A DNA stretch of 64,000 nucleotides from Tieghemiomyces parasiticus (lineage: Eukaryota > Kickxellomycota > Dimargaritomycetes > Dimargaritales > Dimargaritaceae). The DNA lies in NCBI GenBank assembly GCA_027575765.1, contig JANBPT010000020.1, positions 59,747 to 123,746 on the forward strand. Reading direction: 5' to 3'. The translations under genes were made by a program, and so were the position numbers. The notes under the pieces were generated by a model. It searched no databases. It worked only from the letters and a program-made list of their open reading frames with translations, and was not told the DNA's origin. Of this stretch, positions 1 to 10,306 are shown in pieces. Position 1 is the stretch's first letter. The number at the start of each line of letters is the position of its first letter.

Positions 1-1992
1 ATAAGATCATCTCCACTTCTCTACACTTGCTTTCTTTTTAATAAACTCTTCATTTTCGCCCGGTATCCTGTCTACCACAGGGGCCTTAGCCCTACGATAT
101 TATGACATTATGCATATAAGACGATCGGATTGTGAGCACCAAAGATCCAATGCCTTATTATGCACCAAGCAACCTCCTCTGTCTAGGACTTTCATATACA
201 CCGCTGTGGTGTATGGAATCGGGGTTGGATGGTGGTAAGGTTTGGTAAGAGGTTGTTGGTTGGCAAGGTACGAAGGATTGGATGAAGGGGGGAGGAAATA
301 AGGTGCGTGTAAGGAGGGTAAAGGGGGTAGACGCAGAGGCATAGCAGGGTGCTACGAATACCAAGGGACGGTGACTCTTAGGTTGATAAAATCAGGTCTC
401 CTTGAAGCGGGCGATAAGGACATGATAATGGCAATGAAGGGACCCACAAACATGTAACCATTTCGTAAGGCAGGTGGACATGAATAAAATGGGACGGCGA
501 GCAACGCGCAGGAGTTGAGCCGAAAGTACTAATGAATAAGCATGGTAAAGGTAGGCTTAGAATGCTGGTAGCAGCATTGTAGCTGAAGTGCCCGTCAGGG
601 GACCTCTTAGTCCACGGCCACAACCTTTCGATATGCACGGTCCTCTGACTTCAGAGGTAAACTCGGCTATAATTCGGGCCCCCTCCATAATGGAGAAGGA
701 GCCAGAAATGAACCCCTCACCTACGTCAAATGATACCTCGTCATCCGCTAAAACACATACATTAAAAGCGGCGAATTGTCCACGGACGTGTTGTAGATAT
801 GTGTGCAATAAAGCTTACTTTCCCCCCCTTAAACTTCTTACCTAATGTGCCTCCCTAGGTCTGCATCTTCATCCTCCTCCTCCTCTCTCGGGTTGGACTC
901 CTCTTAACTATACGACCCGCGAGAGTTGGGCATGTCTTACTATACGGGTGGGCTGCAGAGGTCTTGTGACTGTGGTCGCTTAAAGACGACCTTGCCTCAT
1001 GTACCAGGCAGCAGCCACACACCAGGACCGCTGCCCATGCAATCAACGGAACAATAACTATCGTCACCCAACGCACCTTGACCTTCCAGACCAACCCTTG
1101 CAAACGACTTGCTATATTCTCATGTTTCTTTACAATTCCACGACTTTCTGCGCCAGCACGCACCGACAAGGCCAAACCACAGGCCGAGACCCTATATACG
1201 GTCCCATATCAGAACCCAATAAACGTTAATTTATCACGCTACTACTAGTTTAATTTTTACGATTAGACCTATCACAGCGACCTTTCATGAGCATTTACTT
1301 GATACCGAAAAGTAAACACACGGGTAGCTACGGTGACTCAAGTAGGATCACCTTATTCCCCGTCCAGTAACTGAAATTGTAAAAATTTGTACAACGATTT
1401 ATCGATTCTGATGAGAAAGGTCGGTTCAATAAACGACAGCTTCACCACCATATACATCTCGCAATCCCTAGGATCCACAGAGTGGTTAGTTACTGCCACA
1501 CTTTTCCCGTGTATAGTTACTATTTGCTAAAGGTTAGGTGGGGTAATGTCGCTGAGGAAGACATTTAAGCGAGAGACTTCCTATATCCGTATTACAAATC
1601 CACCCTGTATCCCACTGCTTTGGTGACAAAATATTGCCTATAATGATTTTGATCTGCCAACGAGAATATTTCGATTAACAGATATTATGCTTCCACACTG
1701 ATTATATGCCGCCTGGAAACGTTGTTGTCTCGGTCGTACACTTACGCTCTCTTTATCACAATGCGTGGTAATGGTATTTAATGCGTTCCTCGTCCTCAAA
1801 GATAACTGCCCAGTCAAACTTGGTTGGTAATAATTCGACGGCTACCGTCACATGTAATACAAAACATACTCCCTGATAGCGGACATCGCCTGCAAGCACT
1901 TAGTATGTTATTGAACCACGATGGGTATAAGTAGATTACTATCGGACCATGGGGGAAGGGTAAGCCATCGTTTATGCAATTAGCCCTAAGCG
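1..1992. other. Gene-poor left flank
   Basis: No coding region is supported here. Open frames are short, overlap on both strands, and show no family resemblance or splice-linked continuation. The stretch is richer in A+T than the neighbouring exons, especially around 1200-1900. It holds the region downstream of the RING gene on the minus strand. A gene with an exon beyond the left edge cannot be excluded. Confidence 0.6.
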
Positions 1993-3227
1993 TTAGTGTA
2001 GTCCGAGTACCAAATCGGGGGGCGGTAGCGACGGCTGACGGGTCAAACGGCGGGATTGACGTTCGCGCAGCCGTTTCTGTTTTGCAGGGTCAGCGTGATC
2101 AATACAATACACGGCGCAGTCAAACTTGCACAGTGGACATACCGACAGTTTACTCACCAGCCACTCGTCAATGCAGATCCGGTGGAAGCGGTGCTCACAT
2201 GGTAGCCGGCGGAGTTTCTGGTCCGCCTCGAAGGGGTCCAGGCAGATCACGCAGTTGTTTTCAGCTGACGACTCGGTGCCCATGCACACCCGGTCCATAC
2301 TAGGCGTCCGATCTTTTTTACCAACGGTCAAGGTACGAGCCAAGACCGCCTCCGCGAGGGAGGGCCGAGAGGTAGCGGGGCCGGCGTGGGCATGGGCAGG
2401 GGTGGTTTGGTGCAGGTCTGGGGCCAGCTTCTCGGACGGAGTCCCGCTTACGATATCCGCCATCTGGTCAACTGATCTAGTCGTCGGATTGAAATGTTCT
2501 GATCTGTCGTCCGGCCCGCCTTTCCCTTCGTCCAAGTACCTCAATAGCCTGCTATCTAAAGGTGCAAACTTGTCACGCTCGGCGGCCGAGGCAAATGTGT
2601 CAATACCATTTTGGCGCCGCACGTTCCGAGCAAGGTCATTTTCCCTCCGCCGTCGCCGTGCCCTCCGGCAGCGGAACAACACATAAATGATACCGACAAA
2701 GATGATGCCGAGCGCGATACCGATGGCGATAAAAAACGGTTTTGAGCTACTTTTCGGATTGTGGACCGCATCCAATACAGAATCACCAGCACCTGAGTAC
2801 TCACGGCGGCGCATTTGACCCGTGGAATAGACGAGGGCGGGCGTAGAGCCGGCAAGCCCAATAGTGTCATCAAGTGTCGGCCAGGCGATGGGGGACGGAT
2901 GTGGTGGAGACTGGCGCTTATTAGATGGTAGTATAAAGTGAGGAAGACACGTGGACAGTTACACAGGGCGGTTAGCTACTCTACGCCGTTACCAATATCG
3001 ACACCTTCCGTCGCCAATACAATGGTACCTGAGCAAGGAGCCTTCATCCTAAAACGAAGAGTATAGCCAGGGTGATTTCGGCTTACCTCGAGGGTATTTG
3101 ACGGTGCATTCTGGTAGACGTTTGGGGTTTTATCAGGCAAAACGGGTGATCCTGCTGTAAGACGCGATAGGAAGAGCACAGGGCCTACCGCTAGCCCTAT
3201 AATTGCTGGCGGGTAACGAACGGCCAT
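1993..3227 (-). CDS. Transmembrane RING-H2 E3 ubiquitin ligase-like protein
   Basis: A probable membrane-anchored E3 ubiquitin ligase of endomembranes. I model two exons, 3227-2985 and 2910-1993, giving 386 aa. The intron (2984-2911, 74 nt) has a GTAGAG donor and CAG acceptor and joins phase 0 to phase 0. The first exon starts at an ATG followed by a hydrophobic signal-like segment (about residues 6-26) and a short luminal region. A single membrane helix lies at about residues 139-160, followed by an Arg-rich stop-transfer stretch. The RING-H2 finger spans about residues 301-342 with C-x2-C, C-x1-H, H-x2-C and C-x2-C pairs (CVIC, CEHRFH, CPLC). This order (signal, ectodomain, helix, cytosolic RING-H2) is that of PA-TM-RING ligases, but the ectodomain is short and I cannot confirm a PA domain. 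The RING and helix are certain. The first exon is a model. Confidence 0.78.
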
Positions 3228-5213
3228 GATACTTTTCGAGTGACAGCGGACGAAGCCAAACAATGAAGGTCCACACTTGGGGTTGAACCAAGAAGTAGGG
3301 GCTTGCCAAAACACGCTAGATACGAGGCAGGGAAACTATGATGGGCTATGGACAATGGGATTGAAACGAATTCTTGCAGCTCCACCTTGATACTGAACAA
3401 GGCACTTATAGGGAGAGATGGACTGTGAGCATCAGATTTAGGTCAGCATCCCAGCCCGTGGTAGCCAAAACTAAGAATGGGGGTTAAAGTGTGGAGGTCG
3501 TCACTATGGCCCGGTTAGCGTTGCATTGAGCGCACAGAGGGCCAGCGGAGTGCAATGTAGCTTCAAAGAAAGAGTTAGGCAATAGAGAATGGAAACTCTC
3601 TTGTTGTAGAATGCTACCATAAACCTGAAAAGGATGTCAACGATACACCAGTGCTACGAGACGATATAGAAAAAAAACTTGCAGCCAGGTAGGGGGTGGG
3701 GAGCTCGCCCTGTCTAATATATCCCAAGTTGACCCTGCCGGTCACCCTCAACGGGTTGCGGGGGGGGCAGCTCTAGGTCGCTTTAAGGTTATGGATCTTC
3801 AGAAGACCTATATCCAGCGAACCGGCAGCATCAATCCTAACCTTTTACTTGCCGTGCTACCTTTCCTCTGATATCCTGTTGGATCGACCCTAATGTTTCT
3901 CGCCTTCTTCAAGCCAATCGCTAATGAGCCCTGGCATGCTCCCTACCCTAGTCGGCAGGGACGGTAGGCCTGTAAAACCCTAGAGGACAGTGACAGCCGA
4001 TAGTGATCGACGGGCTGTTCGAGTCCTGAGACGTTCGGCGGTTGCTCTCCTTCCCTCTCCATACATTTCTAAAATCGTTTCCCATCTCACCAAGTGCCGC
4101 GATCGCCAGTTTGGGTGTGGTGGTTGAAATGAAGCAGAGAGGGGAGGGGGAAGGCTGAGGGGAGTCTGAAGCACGTTCGTCAAGGGACAAAGTGAGAAAC
4201 TGGATTGTCAAATGATGTGACAGGGTGTCCTTAAAAGGTAGTTCGTAGGGGTAAAGACCAGCCTGTTGAGGTATTGAGTAGGTTTTAAATGGCGCGATAG
4301 AAACCTCTGGCGTCGGTTAAATATATACCGTTACGAGGCTGAGGTAATCCAACGTGACTATCTAGATTAGACATTCGGTGCGTGCAACGTTATCGGGTCG
4401 GTATCGATGCATTACAGGTTCCGGTCATTATATTAGACTGCTCTCGCTCGGAGCTCTTTATCTGGGGGGGTGCTGACACCTTCGCTTAAAGGGTTCTTAA
4501 CCGAGTCTGACCAGTCCTGGTTTGCAAGTGAGGGGTGGGCTGTCAGGTATATCGGCACAAGTCTCGGGGCCAATAGTCTATGGGGGTTTATATTCGGTGC
4601 TATATCCAAGTCTCGGATTCCTAATCGCGGTATTCTATATTTCTCTTTGGCCGCATAAGGTCGGGGACACTAGTGAGTAAAGCTCTGATGACGAAAGGGC
4701 TGGTAGCTACCCTTTTTAAGGACGTCCCACGTCACCAGACGACTATCGGGAAGGCCGATTGAATCCAACCCTGTGGAGGCCCTTTGCATCTGCTGCTCGG
4801 TCTGGAATGGGCTATGCCTTGAGTGATGTGATCGGCCCTATTGATGGCTTTAACGACTAAAGGCATTCGCTGAAGCACAATCAGTGGAACCCAAGCTTGT
4901 CGTGACGTATCCATTTAACGCATTTTTTGGAGCCAATTGCCACAGAATCAGTCACCGCGCAGCTTACCAGTCACACTTAGGTTGCGTTGATCGTGGTGGT
5001 TCCCCAGAGTGGCCGACGGTGCGCCCTCAAGGCCCTAATGCCAAATAGTGTACTAGGACGGGGAGCTCATCGTTAAGTGCCAGCTAACCCCGCCACCCCT
5101 CTTTCGTATTCAACTGTCCATCTTCAATTTTTCCCAATCGCTTCGACCCTATACCTTTGCTTGCCAGCCTTCCCATTGGTAATCGGTGGAACCCCGTTGC
5201 TGATTAGCTCGAC
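3228..5213. other. Intergenic region between the RING gene and FPG
   Basis: This interval separates two divergent genes and should hold both promoters. All open frames are short and unconvincing. A T-rich, pyrimidine-biased stretch from about 5090 to 5190 precedes the FPG start and fits a 5' untranslated region. No RNA gene or mobile element is visible. Confidence 0.55.
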
Positions 5214-6952
5214 ATGCCAGAGCTGCCAGAGGCCGAACGTGCCCGCCGGCTCCTTCATAAGCACTGCGTGGGAAAGACCGTTACCAACGTCCAGGTGGTA
5301 AGTGTTTCGTCGTGAGCAGAATTATGCCGCCTAAAAACGGTGTACTGTTCAACTCATCGAGCGAACCGGTTCAGTTTGCCGCTTGTGTTAGAAGCCGGAG
5401 TCGAGCAAGCACAGGGAGGGCTGCTGACGGAATGAACTTCAGTGTGTACGATTCGCTCGGGAGGAGCTCTGTTTCGTCGCCGTAGCCCTAAACCCCGCAC
5501 GTTGTAGTTGACCCCGCTGGCGCTGACGTTTGTGATTTTACCCGTTCCCCGCCCTAGGCCGATGACCCTATCGTTATGCCAGGACTCACTGCTACTGAGT
5601 TTACTGGGCGGCTGACCCACCGGAGAGTGGTGGGAACTGACCGGCGTGGCAAACTTTTCTGGCTGTTGCTTGATAACCAAGATGCTTTGCTACTGCATCT
5701 TGGAATGACAGGTGATGTCGCGGTAAGTTATTAGTCCGAGTCGCGTACTGCAACAGATCCTCTAGTGCGATTTGACATTTTTCTTCAGGGATCTCTCTAT
5801 ACTGAAAATCACATACGGCTATGGAGCTCTATCCGCAATGATCGCTTGAAACTGCTAACATAGCGAGTTATACCATCAACCACTTTGACCTGTGATCGGT
5901 ATATTTTTCTTATTTTTTAGGTCCAGGGTGTTGACCGATTGGACTACCGCCGTAAACCCACTGGTGGTACCGACTGGCCCCCCAAGTACTGGAAATTTAG
6001 CCTCGAACTTCACGGTGGCGGTGTCACCCTGGAAGACAGTACATCACTGTCCGCCACGACCCCTATTCCGTCTCACCGGGATCGTAAGGTAACGGCCAAG
6101 CGCCGCAACAGGGGAGAAGCCGAAGCAGTGGAAAAGCTTGGATCGACCCCATCTGCCAAGGAGCTCACAAATTCCACCACACAGGCCGAATCAGCAATTA
6201 CCAATGTGGTATTTGTCGACCCCCGTCGTTTCGGCCGAATCCGTCTGCTTCATGAACCGCTGGCCCACCCGCCAGTGTCCGAGCTGGGGTTTGATCCCAT
6301 CCATTCCATGCCTACGCCGGCCGAATTCGCGGCCGCTGTACTCCGCCGACGCGTCCCTATCAAGGCCCTCCTACTCGATCAGGCCTTCGCTGCTGGGGTG
6401 GGTAACTGGATCGCGGATGAAGTTTTATATCATAGCTGTATTCATCCGGCGCAGTACAGTCACACCCTTCGGCCCGATGACTTGGCGCGCCTGCACGCCC
6501 AAATCATCATGGTGTGCCAGACGGCGGTCGACTGTAACGGCAATCGCCACCAGTTCCCTTCAGATTGGCTCTTCCACGTACGCTGGGGCAAGGGTCAGCG
6601 TGGTAAGGACCACCAGACGACCCGCGGCGAGCCCATCGTCTTTGAGACCGTGGGAGGGCGGACCAGCGCGGTGGTGCCCACAGTCCAGCGGTTACGGCCG
6701 ATCACTGCTGCCAGTGGAAAAGAGAGCAAAAAGATCACAAGCAGAAGCAAGAAACCCAAACTAGCGGAGCCTACGACACCCCGACGGGCAGCCCTCTCCC
6801 GAAAATCAAAAAGCGACCCAATCGTCGTCCCGCGCTCGGTGTCGCCCGAAATTAGTAGTGAGGACGACGACCCAACTCCGGTTCCCAGCTCCCAACGGAC
6901 GCCTCTGCGCCGAAATCCGCCGCGGCGGATTGTTCATGCGGTAAGGCCATAA
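5214..6952 (+). CDS. FPG1: Formamidopyrimidine-DNA glycosylase, plant/fungal FPG type
   Basis: A base-excision-repair glycosylase/AP lyase for oxidised bases. Exons are 5214-5297, 5558-5722 and 5921-6952, all joined in phase 0, giving 426 aa. Exon 1 encodes the diagnostic N-terminus MPELPEAE; Pro2 is the family nucleophile and Glu3 its catalytic partner. Exon 2 carries RRGKLFW with Lys60, the conserved beta-hairpin lysine, and the HLGMTG signature. Exon 3 has the DPRRFGR motif (about residues 183-189) and the helix-two-turn-helix GVGNWIADEVLY (about 242-253). Instead of the bacterial four-cysteine zinc finger it ends the core in GGRTSAVVP, the zincless finger of plant and fungal enzymes. A charged insert of about 50 residues (about 124-178) precedes the DPRRFGR motif. 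A basic, Pro/Ser-rich tail follows residue 340 and may aid nuclear targeting or DNA binding. It is convergent with PSO2. Confidence 0.93.
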
Positions 6953-7411
6953 AGTAACAAACACCATGCCACTCCTCTCATAAGTCATTACCCAATCCGA
7001 AGCATTTCAAAGCACCTTTGACCATTGGGCATAGGCCGAATTTGGTTTCGCTAACGTCTAAACGGTAGAACCAAAGGGTACAAGGTTAGCCGGGTCGCCT
7101 TCCTCAGATGTTTGGTGTATTGACGCACAACTCGCCTTGTCCTGATCCCGTCCTGATAGACTCGCTCCCCAGACACCAGCCCCTACTTTAATCGGTGACC
7201 AGCATGCTAGCACAGTTTTTCCTTTGCCACCTGTAGTTCATATTATACCTGACACCGCCTCGCCACGAAGTGTGTCTACAACGATGTTTAACGTTGTGAC
7301 CCCCTAGACTTTGCCTACCGCGCAATCAATTGCTATAAATAAGGATAATTTCATTCCTGGCCACATGGTTGCAGTGTCCGCCACAGTCGCCATTCTTCAC
7401 TCTATTTTGTT
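6953..7411. other. Convergent intergenic region, FPG / PSO2
   Basis: Downstream region shared by two convergent DNA-repair genes. No open frame of interest. It contains short A/T-rich stretches such as the one near 7335-7350 that could serve 3'-end formation, but no specific signal can be assigned. Confidence 0.5.
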
Positions 7412-9379
7412 TCACCAGTAATCGTCTCGGGTAGACACCATACATGTGCCATGGATGCGCTTATAGTCCTGCCACCTGTCCAGCCACACCTGCATGGCTG
7501 CCCGCTTCTCAGGTTTGCCCATATTGACGGTGGGGATGACCTTGTTCACGCGGAGAGCTAACACGAACGCAGCTAATTCACGGAAACTGGAGTGTTCGGA
7601 GTAGGGTACCCCAAAGATCAAGACTTGGGATGATTTGGCCATGGGCTTCATGGACGCGTCGGTGTAGGGTGCCGTGGGGGCGGGCACCAGATCCACCGGC
7701 GGGTCACCGAGGGTGGGTGAAGGGGACGGTGGCAGTGGCGGCGCAAGCGGCATGGTGTTGCTGGGGGTTGGCGGAACGGATTGGGGCGCGGTCAAGAACG
7801 TGGCAAATAGGGTTGTCTGGGCACTTTTGGCTGGGGTTCTGGATTTGGAGGTTTGGGCAGCTAAACGCTCGGGCGTGGCGCCAGCGGCCGGCTTGGCACC
7901 CCGGCGTGGCGGTCCGGGACCGGCAAAGGTCCAACCAGTGGGCTTGATAGCTACCAGATGGGTGAAGGATGGGTGTTCATCCAGGTAGGCTGACATGGCC
8001 GCCTTATTAATCTTATGCATGCTGATGACGTGGACCTGGGCTTCGGCGGCCCGGTAGGTGACCAGCGCGGCCAGTTCAGGGTCTTCTAGGCAGCTTAATA
8101 TACTGTTCTTCTGGTAGGTCACAAACACTTTAGTACGTAGGGCTTGCGCGATGCTAACGAAGATGCGTTCCTTGCCGATCGAATAGGTGCCCACCACGTA
8201 GAGGATGCGGGCGGCGGGCTGTTCGGACTTAGGGACCGCCGTGGTCTCGGATTTGACATTAAGGCTGGTATTGGTGGAGTTATCCTTGGCGAACCAGGAG
8301 TCCAGCCGAGACATCATGCTGGAGGCAGGCGCTGCTACTGTTTTAGTCGGGAAAAAAGTGTCGAAAAAGTCGGCCTCGGCCTGCAATCGTCGGCAGAACG
8401 TGGTGGCGGCATTAATGACCTCCTGCTGGGGCGGGAAGCTGTAGGTCGGGTCGAGATAGGTGGTGTCCAGATAGATGGCGTCGAGCGGGGCGGCGGCCAC
8501 GCACGCGTGACGGCACTGGGCCGGACATGCGCGAAAGTCTCCGGTGTGCAGGATACGATAGGGCGCGGCACCCGGGCGGGGGATGCAAAAGTAGATGAGA
8601 ACCGACCCAGGGCAGTGGTTGGCCTCGATCAGCGTCACTTGTACCCCATCCACGAGCACCATTTCGTTCAGGGGCAGCGCACGAATATAGCGCGCGTCGA
8701 CTCGCAGCTGCTGGCGGACCAGGTTGGCGGTGGCAGTCGTACAGTAGATGTAGCCGTAATCAAAGTTGGCCCGCAGCCCGCCGTAGTGGTCGGCGTGGTA
8801 GTGTGTCAGAAAGTAGGCAGTGCAGTCCGGAATGGGCCCGTAGTTGAAGGCATCGACGGCGAATGGGGTGTGAGGCATACGCTTATACCACGGACAGGTT
8901 TTCCGCCGGCCCACCAGGCGATCTTCGTCGGCCGAGGCGGCTTGGTAGGTAGTGGTACTGGTATAGCTCGCAGTCACTAAGGACGCCGGACTGTGGTCAT
9001 TACTAGCGACACGGGCGGTGAAGGCCGATGTGGCCAAGCCCGGCGGGACAGACACCAAATCCTGGCTCGGGTCAGTAGCCTCCCCGTCGTCAGGGCCCAG
9101 TAAAAGGTCGAGGCAGCGGTTGGCGTGAGTTTGCCGCGCGGCCTCGCCTTGATCAGCTGCAAACGTTTCGTTGCAGATAGGGCAGGCGGCCACCGCTGGT
9201 GCAGGTTGACTGGTATTGGTCGCAGAAGGAGTTGTCGGCAACGTCTCGACGGCTAGGCCGCAACCGGGGCTTTTCCTGACGCGGCAAGTCTCATTTGTCT
9301 CCTCCGAATCACTGTCCAGTATGATGATTGGCGCTGGGTCAGATACTCGTGTGCGCTTAGGCTGGCGCTCGTTGTCCAT
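7412..9379 (-). CDS. PSO2: DNA interstrand cross-link repair nuclease PSO2/SNM1
   Basis: A metallo-beta-lactamase/beta-CASP 5'-exonuclease that processes DNA interstrand cross-links in the nucleus. The start is the ATG at 9379 (655 aa); the frame opens four codons earlier without an ATG. From the N-terminus it shows an isoleucine-rich patch followed by acidic residues (PIIILDSDSEE, about 17-27), typical of a SUMO-interacting motif. Next is a UBZ-type zinc finger with Cys66, Cys69, His85 and Cys89. The beta-lactamase fold carries HYHADH at about 193-198 and the NHCPGSV and HTGDFR motifs, with DTTYLDPTY later. The C-terminal DRMBL region includes VGTYSIGKE, IKPTGW and VPYSEHSSF. A Pro/Ser/Thr-rich insert interrupts the segment between IKPTGW and VPYSEHSSF. 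There are no introns. It is divergent from FAB1 and convergent with FPG. Confidence 0.96.
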   Translation of the reverse strand: MDNERQPKRTRVSDPAPIIILDSDSEETNETCRVRKSPGCGLAVETLPTTPSATNTSQPAPAVAACPICNETFAADQGEAARQTHANRCLDLLLGPDDGEATDPSQDLVSVPPGLATSAFTARVASNDHSPASLVTASYTSTTTYQAASADEDRLVGRRKTCPWYKRMPHTPFAVDAFNYGPIPDCTAYFLTHYHADHYGGLRANFDYGYIYCTTATANLVRQQLRVDARYIRALPLNEMVLVDGVQVTLIEANHCPGSVLIYFCIPRPGAAPYRILHTGDFRACPAQCRHACVAAAPLDAIYLDTTYLDPTYSFPPQQEVINAATTFCRRLQAEADFFDTFFPTKTVAAPASSMMSRLDSWFAKDNSTNTSLNVKSETTAVPKSEQPAARILYVVGTYSIGKERIFVSIAQALRTKVFVTYQKNSILSCLEDPELAALVTYRAAEAQVHVISMHKINKAAMSAYLDEHPSFTHLVAIKPTGWTFAGPGPPRRGAKPAAGATPERLAAQTSKSRTPAKSAQTTLFATFLTAPQSVPPTPSNTMPLAPPLPPSPSPTLGDPPVDLVPAPTAPYTDASMKPMAKSSQVLIFGVPYSEHSSFRELAAFVLALRVNKVIPTVNMGKPEKRAAMQVWLDRWQDYKRIHGTCMVSTRDDYW

Positions 9380-10306
9380 GACTGAGGTCAAACACGATGC
9401 ACTCGACTAGGCGCCTGTACACCGGAGGGGAGGACGGGCCTGTGGCGTGGCTAAGAAACGCAATCCGCTGGACCGAATCGAAAGAGACAGGTCTCAGACT
9501 AGTCGGAATGTGAGGTGTGGGTAGCTCAGTGGGGGGTGGAACTCGAAGGTGGCTGATCTGAGGGATCGGGTGGCGGAGCGGTGACCAAATATGAAGCGAC
9601 TGGGTCTAACAGGTGTTGACCGTAGCGATGGTAAAAAAAACTTACTGCGGCTCTTGTGTGACTCGTCACTCCACAAGCAAGCGGACTATTGAGCCCCAAT
9701 ATTGGTGGAGAGCCATAGTTCTAAAATAAAATGAAATATGTGGATACCAGGTATCGGGCCAGCGCCGGGGAGAGGGGAGGCGATAGATTGGATACCAGTT
9801 TGTGCGGCCAGGGCTGTCAGGGTGGCCGAATAAGAGCGGGTGAGGGTGAGTGGAAGGCACTGTGACTGCTGGACGGGACATAAAACACCACAGCATGCAC
9901 CCCGCTGGCTAGGGCCGATTGGCGCGCTTAAATTTAAATCTGTTATCAGCACCGATAGTCCGCTTTGCCTTGAGTACCTGCACCCTGGCAACACCTGAGG
10001 CTACGTAGTGTTGACTAATCTCCTTCCATTTAGACCTGCGGCTCATTTGGCCAGCGCCGTCGTTGCAATTTGGGCCAAAGACCCAACCCTCACACTCCCA
10101 ATAATACATCCCAGCCCATCTGTTGCATTGTGTTGTCCACACCACTTGCTGCCGCCCATTACACAACCCGACCATCCCCGAACTTACCGTCACAGGGCAG
10201 GCCCGGCCGTTAAACCGGCCACTCGCTCCGCTACCGGAGTCTGCCTTTCGATTTGCCTTACTTTTTCGCTTACCTCTATCGCTTGCCATTGCATCTTTCT
10301 GCCACC
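9380..10306. promoter_or_regulatory. Bidirectional promoter region, PSO2 / FAB1
   Basis: The 0.9 kb between these divergent starts must hold both promoters. Toward FAB1 the last 60 bases are pyrimidine-rich and end in GCCACC before the ATG, a strong Kozak context. A perfect inverted repeat, GGCCG-TTAAAC-CGGCC, lies at 10205-10220, about 90 nt upstream of the FAB1 start. Its role is unknown. No additional gene is supported; the 100-150-codon frames here overlap on both strands. Confidence 0.5.
10205..10220. repeat. Perfect 5+6+5 inverted repeat upstream of FAB1
   Basis: GGCCG, six bases TTAAAC, then CGGCC. It could form a small hairpin or be a dimeric factor site. An arm of five bases is short enough to occur by chance in G+C-rich DNA. 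Confidence 0.3.

Noticed and set aside
1974..2686. Plus-strand frames across the RING gene
   Set aside because: The minus strand encodes a membrane helix and a complete RING-H2 finger; these frames are its shadows.
8144..8980. 278-codon open frame on the plus strand
   Set aside because: Antisense to PSO2, whose catalytic motifs are on the other strand. The translation has no family resemblance and reflects G+C-rich codon structure.
10253..10306. Extension of FAB1 upstream of 10307
   Set aside because: The frame is open but has no ATG, and the 10307 ATG has an optimal context.
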